A DNA stretch of 62,930 nt from PKWO01 sp036384915 (lineage in GTDB: Bacteria; Pseudomonadota; Gammaproteobacteria; Burkholderiales; Burkholderiaceae_D), in contig DASVLJ010000054.1 in NCBI GenBank assembly GCA_036384915.1, positions 1 to 62,930 on the forward strand. The letters are read 5' to 3'. The position numbers and the translations under genes are program-made. The notes beneath the pieces were generated by a model that was not told the origin of the DNA, did no database searches, and saw nothing but the letters and a program-made list of their open reading frames with translations. Below, piece after piece: positions 34,124-45,321 of this stretch; the stretch's first letter is position 1; each line of letters opens with the position of its first letter.

Positions 34124-34173
34124 AATAAGCATATAAGCAAATGATTACTTGATAGTTTGGAATAAGCTATAAG
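34124..34173. promoter_or_regulatory. Candidate CysB-binding region of the cys operon
   Basis: Four ATAAG elements occur in two pairs, at 34125, 34133, 34162 and 34169, in an AT-rich segment 36-84 bases before the first gene of the sulfate operon. CysB sites are loosely defined AT-rich half-sites of ATAAG-like form. The divergent cysB gene starts about 250 bases away, making this a likely control region. It is a by-eye match. Confidence 0.4.
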
Positions 34174-34208
34174 TTTATTACGATCTACGCTTCAGACTAA
34201 GGGGCCTT

Positions 34209-34982
34209 ATGTCTTTTACTTATGTAGTAGCCGGTTTCGGCGTGGGATTTCTGGTGGGATTGACAGGTGTCGGTGGCGGTTCGCTGATGACGCCCCTGCT
34301 CAACCTGCTGTTCGGCGTCTCGCCTACGGTGGCGGTGGGTACTGACCTGGCTTTTGCTTCGGTGACCAAGCTGGCCGGTACGGCTGCGCACCGCTACAAG
34401 GGTACCGTGCATTGGGGCATCGTGCGCCTTTTGTGCATCGGCGCCCTGCCCGCCGCCCTCGTCGCCACCCTGGCCCTGCGCCATTTCGGCGCACTGGACG
34501 AGGGCGTCGCCCAGGTGATCCGCTATTCGATTGCAACTTCGGTGATGCTGACCGTTGTCGCACTGTTGTTCCGTGGCAAAATGCAAGCCTGGATGCGCGC
34601 CAACCCTGAGCGCCAGTTGCAAGGCCGCGCGCTGGCTGTTACCACTGTTCTGACGGGCGCCTTGCTGGGCACGCTGGTCACGATTTCCTCGATCGGCGCC
34701 GGTGCTATCGGCGCCACGCTGCTGGTGCTGCTTTACCCGCGCCTGTCGCCCGCCGAAATCGCCGGCACCGATATCGCGTATGCCGTGCCGCTGACGGCCA
34801 TCGCCGCCGCCGGCCACTGGTGGCTCGGTTCGCTCAACTGGGTATTGATGATCACGCTCTTGATCGGCTCCGTGCCGGGCATCACGCTCGGTTCGCTGGC
34901 AGCGCGTTCGATTCCCGAAAAGTTCCTGCGCGCCATTTTGGCGCTGACGCTCACCAGCGTCGCCTATAAATTGATTTTTTGA
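34209..34982 (+). CDS. TauE/SafE-family sulfite/anion exporter
   Basis: The 257-residue membrane protein has about eight hydrophobic helices and the repeated family motif G-x-G-x-x-G (GFLVGLTGVGGGSLMTPLL near the start, and ISSIGAGAIGATLL in the second half). TauE/SafE proteins move sulfite, sulfoacetate or related anions. It opens the sulfate operon, 9 bases before cysI, so it probably exports sulfite or imports sulfate. The direction is inferred from family, not shown. Confidence 0.8.
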   Translation: MSFTYVVAGFGVGFLVGLTGVGGGSLMTPLLNLLFGVSPTVAVGTDLAFASVTKLAGTAAHRYKGTVHWGIVRLLCIGALPAALVATLALRHFGALDEGVAQVIRYSIATSVMLTVVALLFRGKMQAWMRANPERQLQGRALAVTTVLTGALLGTLVTISSIGAGAIGATLLVLLYPRLSPAEIAGTDIAYAVPLTAIAAAGHWWLGSLNWVLMITLLIGSVPGITLGSLAARSIPEKFLRAILALTLTSVAYKLIF

Positions 34983-34991
34983 GAGACCAGT

Positions 34992-36678
<1,687 letters not shown>

Positions 36679-36686
<8 letters not shown>

Positions 36687-37194
36687 AATCATCAAGAACC
36701 GCCAGATCGTGCAAGACGACTGGAACCTGTTGAAGCTGCAGGAAGGCGAAACGGCTGATTCCGTTGCCGTGCCAGCCAAGAGCATCGTGCCCCTGGCCGT
36801 TTGGCAGGCGCAGCCGGCCTTGCATAGCCGCGCCGATGTCGGCGTCTGGCTTGCCAGCGATGAACGGCCTGAAGTGTTGAAGGGAGTCGTGAACAACCTG
36901 CCCGTGATCGCCGTGGACTTTCCCAAGTTCTCCGACGGGCGCGGTTATTCCATCGCGTACAACCTGCGTGCACGTCTCGGTTACACGGGCGAATTGCGCG
37001 CCATTGGCGACGTGCTGCGCGATCAATTGTTTTTCATGCAGCGTGTGGGCTTCGATGCCTTCGCCACGCGCTCCGACCGCAGTATCCAGGATGCCTTGAA
37101 GGGCTTGAGCGACTTTTCCGAACCTTACCAGCAATCGTGGCATATCAAATCGCCGCTGTTCCGCCGCGTAGATAGGTCAGGGGTGCAAGCTTGA
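36679..37194 (+). CDS. DUF934 family protein of the sulfur operon
   Basis: The 171-residue protein is the small DUF934 protein found with cysI and cysH in many proteobacteria. Visible marks are EVLKGVVNNLPVIAVDFPKFSDGRGYSIAYNLRARLGYTGELRA and DQLFFMQRVGFDAF. It is thought to assist sulfite reduction, possibly as a CysI partner, but no activity is proven. The ATG at 36679 overlaps the end of cysI, and its last bases share a TTGA with the start of cysH. Confidence 0.8.
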
Positions 37195-37919
37195 GCGCAA
37201 ATTTGGAAAAACTGGCCGCAGATACCTTGGCTGTGCTGCAGCGCGTGGCGGCGGAGTTTTCGCCCGCGGTATTGGCCTCCAGCCTGGCCGCCGAAGACAT
37301 GGTCTTGACCGACCTGATCCTGCGCAATAAGCTGCCCATCGGCATCTTTTCGCTTGAAACCGGGCGCCTGCATGCGGAAACGCTGGCCGTGATCGGCAAG
37401 GTCAAGGAAACCTATGGCTACGACATCGAGCTGTTCCGGCCGGAGGCGGCAGCGGTTGAGCAATACGTGGCGCAAAACGGTTTGAATGCGTTTTACGACA
37501 GCGTGGATCTGCGCAAGGAATGTTGCCGCATCCGCAAGGTTGAACCCTTGAAACGCGCCCTGGCGGGCAAAAAGGCCTGGATCACGGGGCAACGGCGCGA
37601 GCAGTCGGCCACGCGCAGCGAGCTGAAAATCGAGGAATTCGACGCCGGACATGGCTTGGCCAAGTTCAATCCGCTGGCCGATTGGACGGAAAACGACGTC
37701 TGGAACTACATTCGGGGCAACAAGGTGCCTTACAATGTACTCCACGACAAGGGTTACCCCTCGATCGGCTGCGAACCTTGCACCCGCGCCGTCCAGCCCG
37801 GCGAAGATGTGCGCGCCGGGCGTTGGTGGTGGGAAAACCCGGAATCGAAGGAATGCGGCTTGCACGTCGTCGACGGCAAGCTGGTCAGAATCAAGCAAGT
37901 ACCTGTAAGCACATTATGA
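37191..37919 (+). CDS. cysH: Assimilatory (phospho)adenylyl-sulfate reductase CysH
   Basis: The 242-residue protein has the PAPS/APS reductase fold with the SLAAEDMVLTDLI PP-loop region. The paired cysteines of the 4Fe-4S class are in KECCRIRKVEPL and GCEPCTRAV, and the C-terminal catalytic KECGLHV is present. The four cluster cysteines mark the APS-type (plant-like) enzyme, not the cluster-free PAPS enzyme of E. coli. It reduces adenylyl sulfate to sulfite. It begins at a TTG overlapping the preceding TGA, and its TGA overlaps the cysD ATG. Confidence 0.85.
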   Translation: MSANLEKLAADTLAVLQRVAAEFSPAVLASSLAAEDMVLTDLILRNKLPIGIFSLETGRLHAETLAVIGKVKETYGYDIELFRPEAAAVEQYVAQNGLNAFYDSVDLRKECCRIRKVEPLKRALAGKKAWITGQRREQSATRSELKIEEFDAGHGLAKFNPLADWTENDVWNYIRGNKVPYNVLHDKGYPSIGCEPCTRAVQPGEDVRAGRWWWENPESKECGLHVVDGKLVRIKQVPVSTL

Positions 37920-38851
37920 ATACCGTCGTAGAAAAAATGTTTGCCGATGCGGCAAGCAACAAGCACCTCGATTGGCTCGAATCGGAAGCCATCCACATCA
38001 TGCGCGAAGTGGCGGCCGAGTGCGCCAATCCCGCACTGCTGTTTTCGGGCGGCAAGGATTCCGTCGTGCTGCTGCGCATCGCCGAGAAGGCTTTCCGCCC
38101 CGGCAGCTTCCCCTTCCCGCTGGTGCATATCGATACCGGGCACAACTTCCCGGAAGTGATCGAATTCCGCGACCGCCGCGCCGCCGAGCTCGGCGAAAAG
38201 CTGATCGTGCGTTCGGTGGAAGATTCGATCAAGCGCGGCACGGTGCGCCTGCGCAACCCGCTGACCGACTCGCGCAATGCAGCCCAGGCGGTGACGCTGC
38301 TGGAGACGATTTCCGAATTCAAGTTCGACGCCTGCATCGGCGGCGCGCGCCGCGATGAAGAAAAAGCGCGCGCAAAGGAGCGCATCTTTTCGTTCCGCGA
38401 CGAATTCGGCCAATGGAACCCCAAGGCTCAGCGCCCCGAGCTGTGGGACTTGTATAACACGCGCGTCCACCCCGGCGAGAACATGCGCGTGTTCCCGATC
38501 TCGAACTGGACCGAACTCGATGTGTGGCAATACATCGCACGCGAAAAGCTGGCGCTGCCGCCGATCTATTTTGCGCATGAGCGCCAGGTGATTCCGCGCA
38601 ACGGCTTGCTGGTGCCCTTGACCGACTTGACGCCGGCGCGTGAAGGCGAAACGATCGAGACGCAAATGGTGCGCTTCCGCACCGTGGGCGACATTTCGTG
38701 CACCTGCCCCGTCGCTTCCGACGCAGGTACGGTGGAAGCCATCATCGCCGAGACCGCCGTCACACAAATCACCGAGCGCGGTGCCACGCGCATGGACGAC
38801 CAGACGTCCGAAGCCTCGATGGAAAAACGTAAAAAAGAAGGATATTTCTGA
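37916..38851 (+). CDS. cysD: Sulfate adenylyltransferase small subunit CysD
   Basis: The 311-residue protein has the PP-loop SGGKDS (residues 44-49) and the conserved R-x-DEEKARAKERIFSFRDEFGQWNPK segment of CysD. With CysN it makes adenylyl sulfate from sulfate and ATP. The ATG overlaps the cysH TGA by 3 bases; a longer in-frame open region upstream (from 37682) is the cysH sequence in another frame and is not coding. The C-terminus ends KRKKEGYF, typical of the family. Confidence 0.9.
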   Translation: MNTVVEKMFADAASNKHLDWLESEAIHIMREVAAECANPALLFSGGKDSVVLLRIAEKAFRPGSFPFPLVHIDTGHNFPEVIEFRDRRAAELGEKLIVRSVEDSIKRGTVRLRNPLTDSRNAAQAVTLLETISEFKFDACIGGARRDEEKARAKERIFSFRDEFGQWNPKAQRPELWDLYNTRVHPGENMRVFPISNWTELDVWQYIAREKLALPPIYFAHERQVIPRNGLLVPLTDLTPAREGETIETQMVRFRTVGDISCTCPVASDAGTVEAIIAETAVTQITERGATRMDDQTSEASMEKRKKEGYF

Positions 38852-40179
38852 TGAATGCCGTTGTAGATGTGAAAGACCATACTGCTACCGAGCGCGGCTT
38901 GCTGCGCTTCATCACGGCGGGCTCGGTCGACGACGGCAAGAGCACGCTGATCGGCCGCCTGCTGTTCGACAGCAAGGGCATCTTCGCCGACCAGCTCGCC
39001 GCCGTGGCGCGCGCCAAGAACAAGCGCACCGTGGGCGAAACCATCGATCTGTCGCTGTTGACCGACGGCCTGGAAGCCGAGCGCGAGCAAGGCATCACGA
39101 TCGACGTGGCCTATCGTTACTTCGCCACGCCGCGCCGCAAGTTCATCATCGCCGACACGCCCGGTCACGAGCAATACACGCGCAATATGGTCACGGGTGC
39201 GTCGACCGCCGACGCCGTCATCATCCTGATCGACGTGTCCAAGGTCAAGCTGCGCGAAGATGGCGGCGTCGATCTCTTGATCCAGACCAAGCGCCATTCC
39301 ACCATCGCCCATTTGCTGCAGATCGAGCACGTGATCGTGGCCGTCAACAAGATGGACCTGGTGAACTATGACCAGTCCGTGTACGACCGCATCATCAAGG
39401 CTTACAAGGAATTCGCCACCCAGCTCGGCTTGAAGGACGTGCATGCGATTCCGCTGTCCGCTCTCGCGGGCGACAACGTGGTCGATGCCAGCGACAAGCT
39501 GGCCTGGTACAAGGGCCCGACGCTGATCGAATTGCTCGAGTCCCTCACCGTCTACGACGAAGCCCATGAGGAACCGCTGCGCTTCCCGGTGCAACTGGTG
39601 GCGCGGCACAACGGCCATGAAGCCAATGACTTCCGCGGCTACATGGGCCGCATCGAAGCCGGCAAGGTGAGGCGCGGCGACAAGCTCACCGTGCAACCGG
39701 GCGGCCACAGCGCCACGGTCAAAGACATCAAGGTGTTGGATACCTCGCTGGAAGAAGCCAGCGCCGGCCAGTCCGTGACCATCCTGTTGGAAGAGTATCT
39801 CGACATCTCGCGCGGCGACATGCTGGTGTGCGCCGGCCAGCCAGCCACGCTGCTGAAGAACGTGGTGGCCGACGTGTGCTGGCTCTCGGAAGAGCCGCTC
39901 GACACGCGCCGCAAATACTGGCTCAAGCACACCACGCGCCAGGTAGCCGCGCGCGTGACGAAGATCGAAACCCTGCTCGACGTGAACACCCAGGAAAAGC
40001 GCGAGCCATCGGGCGACAACGGCGGCTTGAAGCTGAACGATATCGCGCGCATCCACCTGACCGTGCAGCAGCCGCTGGCTGCCGACGATTACGCCCACAT
40101 CCGCTCCACGGGTTCCTTCATCCTGATCGATGAAGTGACGCACCAGACGGTGGCGGCGGGCATGATCAGCATTGCCTGA
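38851..40179 (+). CDS. cysN: Sulfate adenylyltransferase GTPase subunit CysN
   Basis: The 442-residue protein is the EF-Tu-like GTPase of ATP sulfurylase. The G motifs are GSVDDGKST (residues 24-32), DTPGHEQYT and NKMDLV. GTP hydrolysis drives APS formation by CysD. It lacks the APS kinase (CysC) extension found in CysNC, in line with an APS reductase that needs no PAPS. The ATG overlaps the last base of the cysD stop. Confidence 0.9.
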   Translation: MNAVVDVKDHTATERGLLRFITAGSVDDGKSTLIGRLLFDSKGIFADQLAAVARAKNKRTVGETIDLSLLTDGLEAEREQGITIDVAYRYFATPRRKFIIADTPGHEQYTRNMVTGASTADAVIILIDVSKVKLREDGGVDLLIQTKRHSTIAHLLQIEHVIVAVNKMDLVNYDQSVYDRIIKAYKEFATQLGLKDVHAIPLSALAGDNVVDASDKLAWYKGPTLIELLESLTVYDEAHEEPLRFPVQLVARHNGHEANDFRGYMGRIEAGKVRRGDKLTVQPGGHSATVKDIKVLDTSLEEASAGQSVTILLEEYLDISRGDMLVCAGQPATLLKNVVADVCWLSEEPLDTRRKYWLKHTTRQVAARVTKIETLLDVNTQEKREPSGDNGGLKLNDIARIHLTVQQPLAADDYAHIRSTGSFILIDEVTHQTVAAGMISIA

Positions 40180-40182
40180 TCC

Positions 40183-40884
40183 ATGGCCGGCAAGGTCTAC
40201 CTGATAGGTGCCGGCCCAGGAGCTGCCGACCTCATCACCGTGCGCGGCGCACGCATCCTGGCGCAAGCCGATGTTGTGCTGCACGATGCCCTGGTGACCC
40301 CGGAAATGCTGGCGCTGTGCCCGCAGGCGCAAAAAATCGCCGTGGGCAAGCGCGCCGGCAAGACTTCGGCGCAGCAGGATTCGATCAACCAGCAATTGGT
40401 AGAGGCTGCGCAACAGCACGGCCTGGTGGTGCGGCTCAAAGGCGGCGACCCGATGCTGTTCGGCCGTGCCGACGAAGAGCTGCATGCGCTCGAAGCCGCC
40501 GGCATAGCGGTCGAAGTCGTACCCGGCATCACCACCGCCTTTGCCGCCGCCGCATCAAGCCGGCAGCCGCTGACCAAGCGCGGCGTCGCGCGCAGCGTGG
40601 CTTTCTTCACGTCTTCCTCCGCGCCCGACCACAGCGCGCCCTTGACCTTCCCCGATTGCGATACCTTGGTGCAGTACATGGGCGGACGCGAAGCGGTGCA
40701 GACGGCACAGGCCTTGCTGGCCCTGGGCCGGCCAGCATCGACGCCGGTTCTGGTGATCGAGAATTGCAGCCTCCCCAACGAGCGCATTCTGCGTCTCACG
40801 CTGGGCGAATTGCAGAACGGCTTGACGGGTTTCGCCGGCCCGGTGCTGGTGACCATCGGCGAGGCGATGGCGCGCCGGCAATAA
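40183..40884 (+). CDS. cobA: Uroporphyrinogen-III C-methyltransferase
   Basis: The 233-residue protein matches the SUMT family: VYLIGAGPGAADLITVRGARIL at the start, then RLKGGDPMLFGRADEEL and VVPGITTAFAAAASS. It methylates uroporphyrinogen III to precorrin-2, the first step towards siroheme. It is the single-domain form (CobA), not the fused CysG. Ending the sulfate operon 3 bases after cysN, it supplies siroheme for the CysI protein. Confidence 0.9.
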   Translation: MAGKVYLIGAGPGAADLITVRGARILAQADVVLHDALVTPEMLALCPQAQKIAVGKRAGKTSAQQDSINQQLVEAAQQHGLVVRLKGGDPMLFGRADEELHALEAAGIAVEVVPGITTAFAAAASSRQPLTKRGVARSVAFFTSSSAPDHSAPLTFPDCDTLVQYMGGREAVQTAQALLALGRPASTPVLVIENCSLPNERILRLTLGELQNGLTGFAGPVLVTIGEAMARRQ

Positions 40885-41051
40885 TCGTTTCATTGTCGCA
40901 ACACGGAATTTTTCCGCACGAAACGCATCCAACTTCCGAACTCCACGCTCCGCGAATTGCATCCGCGTCATCCGGCGCGGCGGGGAGGGTTTTATCTGCA
41001 ACAACGAGAATCTCCCCTTATGCAGGGCGTGTCTTCTGAAAGGAGAAAGCC

Positions 41052-41561
41052 ATGCAACGCATACACACTCATGACTCGCTGCGCATCGTGCGCCGCCTCG
41101 CCTTGGCCTGCCTGTTGCCGGCAATCGCCATCGCCTCGGCCCACGCGGAATCGGTGGCGCAAGCCCAAGCCAACTACAAGCAGGACAAGACCGAATGCCT
41201 GAATGGCCAGACCGGCGAGAGCAAGAAGACTTGCCTGCGCGAAGCCGGCGCCGCCTTGAACGACGCCAAGAACGGCAAGCTGGAAAAATTCAATACCAAC
41301 TTCGAACAGAACGCGCTGGCGCGCTGCCAGGTGTTCAAAAATGAAGAGGACCGCGACCTGTGCGAACGGCGCCAGCGTGAAGGCACGGTATCGGGCAGCG
41401 TGGCCGGTGGCGGCGACATCCGCGAGTTGACGGTGACGGTGCCGGCCGATGAGTCGACCCCGGCGCCGACCAGCGCGCCGCAGCAGCAAATGCAGCCGCA
41501 AGCCACCACACCGCAGTCGCAGCCGCAGCAACAGGACGAGATACGCAATCAGATGAATTGA
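41052..41561 (+). CDS. Secreted protein of unknown function
   Basis: The 169-residue protein has a signal peptide (LALACLLPAIAIASAHAES). It then has a small domain with conserved cysteines (residues 55, 65, 96, 106) and a Pro/Gln-rich tail (SAPQQQMQPQATTPQSQPQQ). I do not recognise a family; it resembles small periplasmic proteins of Oxalobacteraceae. A GGAGA lies before the ATG. It stands alone between cobA and the panE-like gene. Confidence 0.6.
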   Translation: MQRIHTHDSLRIVRRLALACLLPAIAIASAHAESVAQAQANYKQDKTECLNGQTGESKKTCLREAGAALNDAKNGKLEKFNTNFEQNALARCQVFKNEEDRDLCERRQREGTVSGSVAGGGDIRELTVTVPADESTPAPTSAPQQQMQPQATTPQSQPQQQDEIRNQMN

Positions 41562-41562
41562 C

Positions 41563-42567
41563 TCATCGGCCGTGAAGGGCCGCAAGCAATTGCGGCCCCG
41601 GCATACCCTTGACCTTGCCCGCTTCCGCCTGCCGCACCAGTCGTACCATCCGATGCGAGAGCGGTGCTTCGCGTCCCACCGATACAGCCAGCTTGACTAC
41701 GGCACCGTTCAGATAGTCCACTTCCGTGCGCCGCCCGGCCTGCAAGTCTTCCCACATCGAGGAGCGGGCCTCCGGATCGATGCGCAGCATGGCCTTCGCC
41801 AGACGCGTGAAAATGAAGTCGGGCAGGCGCAACACCATGGGCAGCTTGCGTGGGGCGATGCGGCCTATCTGCGCCGGTTCGATGCCGGCGGCTGCCAGCA
41901 CGGCAAGCGCTTCTTCGACCAAATCGGCAAGGCAACGGCGATAGGCGCGCTGTGACAGCTCTGTCTTGAGCGGCAAATCCGATAGGGCATTGATGGGGTT
42001 GTTGAGATTGAGCAGCAGCTTGCCCCATTGGACCTCGCGGAAATCCTGGCGCTCGATCAAGGGCAGCGCAGCCTGGGCGAATACTTCCTTCCAGGCTTCA
42101 AGCGCGGGCGAGACTTCCGTCATCAGCTCGCCTTCCGTGCCGCGATGCAGGCGGTTGCCTTCCATCTGCACCACGTTGAAGGGCACCATGCCGCCGAGCA
42201 CGGCGCAATGGGGCAACGCGGCGCGCAGCACGTCGGCATTGCCTATGCCGTTTTGGAAACTGACGATCAGCGTGCCCCCGCCCGCATCGGCCGCGATCAG
42301 TTGCGCGGCTTCCGCCGTGTCCGCACTCTTGACCGTGACCAGGATCAGATCGGCATCGCGCAGCGCCGCCGGGTCTTGCTCGTAGCGGATTTGCGCCGCA
42401 ATCAAGTCGTGCTTGCGCCCTTGCAGATCGCTCGTGTGCAAGCCGTGCGCGGCGATGTTTTGCGCCATGCGCGCACGCCCGATCAGGACCACGTCGGCCC
42501 CGGCGGCGATGAGGCAGCCGCCAAGATAGGCGCCGATCGAGCCGGCGCCGAGGATGGCGATACGCAT
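41563..42567 (-). CDS. panE: 2-dehydropantoate 2-reductase family protein
   Basis: The 334-residue protein begins with a Rossmann nucleotide motif (AILGAGSIGAYLGG) and has the ketopantoate reductase features (GRARMAQNIAA and the C-terminal SSMWEDLQAGRRTEVDYLNG, with the catalytic lysine in GKLLLNLNNPINAL). It reduces 2-dehydropantoate to pantoate with NADPH in the pantothenate pathway. PanE paralogues are common, so the physiological role is less certain. It follows the Mpo1-like gene by 2 bases. Confidence 0.8.
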   Translation of the reverse strand: MRIAILGAGSIGAYLGGCLIAAGADVVLIGRARMAQNIAAHGLHTSDLQGRKHDLIAAQIRYEQDPAALRDADLILVTVKSADTAEAAQLIAADAGGGTLIVSFQNGIGNADVLRAALPHCAVLGGMVPFNVVQMEGNRLHRGTEGELMTEVSPALEAWKEVFAQAALPLIERQDFREVQWGKLLLNLNNPINALSDLPLKTELSQRAYRRCLADLVEEALAVLAAAGIEPAQIGRIAPRKLPMVLRLPDFIFTRLAKAMLRIDPEARSSMWEDLQAGRRTEVDYLNGAVVKLAVSVGREAPLSHRMVRLVRQAEAGKVKGMPGPQLLAALHGR

Positions 42568-42569
42568 CC

Positions 42570-43013
42570 TCAGTAGGCGATGTGGAAACGACGGAACAGC
42601 ACGCCCAGAACAAACAGCGGGCCGATCAGCAGGAAGCGCAAATCATCGAAAAAGGATGGCTTCTTGCCTTCGATCTTGTGGCCGATGAATTGGCCGATCC
42701 AGGCAACGACGAAGACCGCGATGGAACCGGGCAGCACGGCTGCGGGTGGCGTGATCTGCAGCAGCCACAGCATGCTTGATGCCATGATCAGCATGGCGAA
42801 GGCGAACGGTAGCGAGAGGCTGAGGTAGTACAGCAACGAAACGATGGTCGCAGCCAGGGCGGCGAGCGGATGGATGGACCAGATCAGCCCAAGGAAGGAC
42901 AGCACAATGGCCGGCACGCACACGCAATGGATGGCTTCATTGACCGGGTTCAGATGGCTCTCGGTATATTTGGCGAGCAGGATGTCGATCTGGCGTTGCT
43001 TTGCGGTTTCCAT
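42570..43013 (-). CDS. Mpo1/DUF962 family membrane protein
   Basis: The 147-residue protein has four hydrophobic segments and the family's histidine motifs (ESHLNPVNEAIHCVCVP at the start and FIGHKIEGKKPSFFDDL later), as in Mpo1-like iron-dependent dioxygenases acting on 2-hydroxy fatty acids. It should be in the inner membrane. It may be transcribed with the panE-like gene, 2 bases downstream. Confidence 0.75.
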   Translation of the reverse strand: METAKQRQIDILLAKYTESHLNPVNEAIHCVCVPAIVLSFLGLIWSIHPLAALAATIVSLLYYLSLSLPFAFAMLIMASSMLWLLQITPPAAVLPGSIAVFVVAWIGQFIGHKIEGKKPSFFDDLRFLLIGPLFVLGVLFRRFHIAY

Positions 43014-43066
43014 GTCTTCTCCACGTATTGTTTTTTGGGAAATTCCTATCAGGCCATCTTACGCCC

Positions 43067-43831
43067 TCACAGCGGCTCACGCTTGAACGCAATGGTCATC
43101 TTTTGCAGCTCGGAAGGCACCACGCCGAAAGTACCCGAGAAGTTGCGGCTCATGTGCGCCAGATCGGCAAAGCCGGCTTGATGCGCCGCAGCAGTGGTGC
43201 TGGCGCCATGCGCCACCGCATCGATCGCGGCCAGAAGACGGCTCCACAGCAGGTAGCGCGAGACCGACATACCGGTCTGCTGACGGAACAAATGGGTGAA
43301 GCGCGAAGGCGAGAGATGCACCAGGCGCGCCAGCCTGGCGCCATCGGCGGCTGGATCGGCCGCCATGGCATCGAGCGCTGCCTTGATGCGCGTGTCGAAC
43401 AATGCCTGCGGCGCGGCGGGTGCGGCCAGCGCCGCATCGCGCCAGGCGCGCGCCGCTTGACCGGCCAACTCCATATCCGCTGCGCGGGCGTCCGCCAAGC
43501 GTACCAGCAAGGCGCGCACCTCGGCAAAGGCTGCCGACTCGCCATAGCCGGCACGCACGCAGCTAGCCAAGGTTTCGCTGCGCCAGGGGAGTTCAAGAAA
43601 TAGGTGGGCCAGCATCCCCTCGCCATCGATCTGATGCGCTTGATTGGGCGCGAATAGCGCGGCTTGCGTCGCTTGCCATTCGTCGCCGCCGGCCAGACGC
43701 GCGCGAAAACCGCCATCAAGGCCGGCACTCAGTTGCAAGGCGAAATGGCTGTGCAGGCGCGAATCGATGGCCGGGCCGATGACGAAAGAGGCACCACGCC
43801 ACAGATAGAGTTGCGTCGATTGCGCCATCAT
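43067..43831 (-). CDS. AraC-family transcriptional regulator
   Basis: The 254-residue protein has a cupin-like N-terminal sensing domain (FALQLSAGLDGGFRARLAGG). The C-terminal AraC DNA-binding domain has two helix-turn-helix segments (ARLVHLSPSRFTHLFRQQTGMSVSRYLLW and TAAAHQAGFADLAHMSRNFSGTFGV). Its target is unknown. The neighbouring SDR gene is in the same direction, 73 bases away. Confidence 0.85.
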   Translation of the reverse strand: MMAQSTQLYLWRGASFVIGPAIDSRLHSHFALQLSAGLDGGFRARLAGGDEWQATQAALFAPNQAHQIDGEGMLAHLFLELPWRSETLASCVRAGYGESAAFAEVRALLVRLADARAADMELAGQAARAWRDAALAAPAAPQALFDTRIKAALDAMAADPAADGARLARLVHLSPSRFTHLFRQQTGMSVSRYLLWSRLLAAIDAVAHGASTTAAAHQAGFADLAHMSRNFSGTFGVVPSELQKMTIAFKREPL

Positions 43832-43904
43832 CGAGACGACAGGAATGCAGAGAGAATCATGCCCTCATGATAAACCGGTGCGGCACATGCACGTGAAAAC
43901 GGCT

Positions 43905-44654
43905 TCAGCGCCCACCCGCGACGTCGAGCAAGGCGCCTGTGGTGTAAGAGGCCTCGTCGGACAGCAGCCACAGCACGGCTTGCGCCACTTCCTCCGCCTG
44001 CCCGCCGCGCTGCATAGGAATCGCCCCCTTCACCCGGTCCACGCGCCGGGGCTCGCCGCCGCTGGCGTGGATCTCGGTGTAGATCACGCCCGGCCGCACC
44101 GCATTGACGCGTATGCCCTCGGCCGCCACTTCCTTGGCCAAGCCGATGGTGAGCGTATCGATGGCGGCTTTCGATGCCGCATAGTCCACGTATTCGCCGG
44201 GCGAACCGATGCGCGAAGCCGCAGACGAGAGGTTGACGATGGCCCCGCCCGCGCCGCCGTTCCTGGTCGACATGCGCCGCACCGCTTCGCGCGCGCACAG
44301 GAAGCTGCCGGTGACGTTGGCGGCGAACACACGGTTCAGGCGCGCGGCATCCATCTGATCGACGCGCATCTGGGTTTCGAGGATGCCGGCGTTGTTGACG
44401 AGCGCGCTGAGTCGGCCCAGTTCACGGTCCACGGTTTCGAAGAGTTTGACGACTTGTGCTTCGTCGGCCACATCGGCTTGCACGGCAATCGCCTTGCCGC
44501 CGGCACGTTCGATTTCAGCGACCACGGATTCGGCGGTGTCGCGCCGTTCGCGGTAACTGATGCAGACGGTGTAGCCGCGCGCGGCGGCCAGGCGCGCGGT
44601 GGCGGCGCCTATGCCCCGGCTGGCGCCGGTGATAAGAAGGACGGGTGGCGACAT
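43905..44654 (-). CDS. Short-chain dehydrogenase/reductase
   Basis: The 249-residue protein has the SDR motifs TGASRGIG (cofactor), NNAG (LSALVNNAGI), the catalytic Ser and YxxxK (YVDYAASKAA) and the C-terminal PGVIYTEIHA. It is a classic NAD(P)-dependent oxidoreductase with unknown substrate. The ATG at 44654 is chosen because the Rossmann strand begins right after it, while the frame extends much further upstream. Confidence 0.85.
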   Translation of the reverse strand: MSPPVLLITGASRGIGAATARLAAARGYTVCISYRERRDTAESVVAEIERAGGKAIAVQADVADEAQVVKLFETVDRELGRLSALVNNAGILETQMRVDQMDAARLNRVFAANVTGSFLCAREAVRRMSTRNGGAGGAIVNLSSAASRIGSPGEYVDYAASKAAIDTLTIGLAKEVAAEGIRVNAVRPGVIYTEIHASGGEPRRVDRVKGAIPMQRGGQAEEVAQAVLWLLSDEASYTTGALLDVAGGR

Positions 44655-44821
44655 GAGGATATGCCTCGCTGTTTTTTCGGATTCCGCAGTGATTGTGCCC
44701 TGCCGCGCCGCTTCGTGCCCAGGCTTTCGACAGCCTTGAAAAATATGCATCAAACCGCGAGTTTCGGGTACAGTAACCCGCTCGCGGCGGCAACGCCGAA
44801 ACCCTGCCTGAAAGGCTCGCC

Positions 44822-45190
44822 ATGCCAAACCTCAAGGTTACCGAAATCAAGGCCTTCGTCCCCGCAAAGGACTTTGCCCTCTCCCAGCGCTTTTACCAGG
44901 ATATGGGCTTCACCATGGCCTCCTCCGGCGGCGGCGTGGCTTACTTCCACCATGGCGAGGCCGCTTTCCTGCTGCAAGACTTTTACCATCCCGAACTGGC
45001 CGGCAATCTGATGATGCATTTGCTGGTGGAGGACGTCGATGCCTGGCATGCGACGCTATCCGCAGCAGGATTGGCCGAAAAGTACAGCGTGAAAATCGGC
45101 GAAATCAAATTGCAGCCTTGGCGCATGCGGGATTTCCCCGTGGTCGATCCTTCCGGGGTGCTGTGGCATGTGGCGCAAAACGTGGATTGA
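44822..45190 (+). CDS. VOC/glyoxalase-fold family protein
   Basis: The 122-residue protein has the betaalphabetabetabeta pattern of the vicinal-oxygen-chelate fold (FVPAKDFALSQRFYQDMGF, then FLLQDFYHPELAG, then DPSGVLWHVAQN). Members include glyoxalases, antibiotic-resistance proteins and dioxygenases. The metal ligands are not complete by eye, so a binding role is possible. Its function is unknown. It diverges from the SDR gene. Confidence 0.75.
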   Translation: MPNLKVTEIKAFVPAKDFALSQRFYQDMGFTMASSGGGVAYFHHGEAAFLLQDFYHPELAGNLMMHLLVEDVDAWHATLSAAGLAEKYSVKIGEIKLQPWRMRDFPVVDPSGVLWHVAQNVD

Positions 45191-45321
45191 GAAAGGACAC
45201 CCACGTCGCAAAGCGCCTGCATCCTGATGCTATACCTGGCCTGGACCATGTTCATGGGCTTGAGCGAATTCGGCGAGCGCACGATGAATATTCTCGAAGC
45301 GATCCACTTGTCTGTCGAAAA

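Noticed and set aside
45191..45321. Small gene between the VOC protein and the glycosylase
   Set aside because: The open frame is out of frame with a good start and has no conserved segment; treated as leader of the glycosylase gene.
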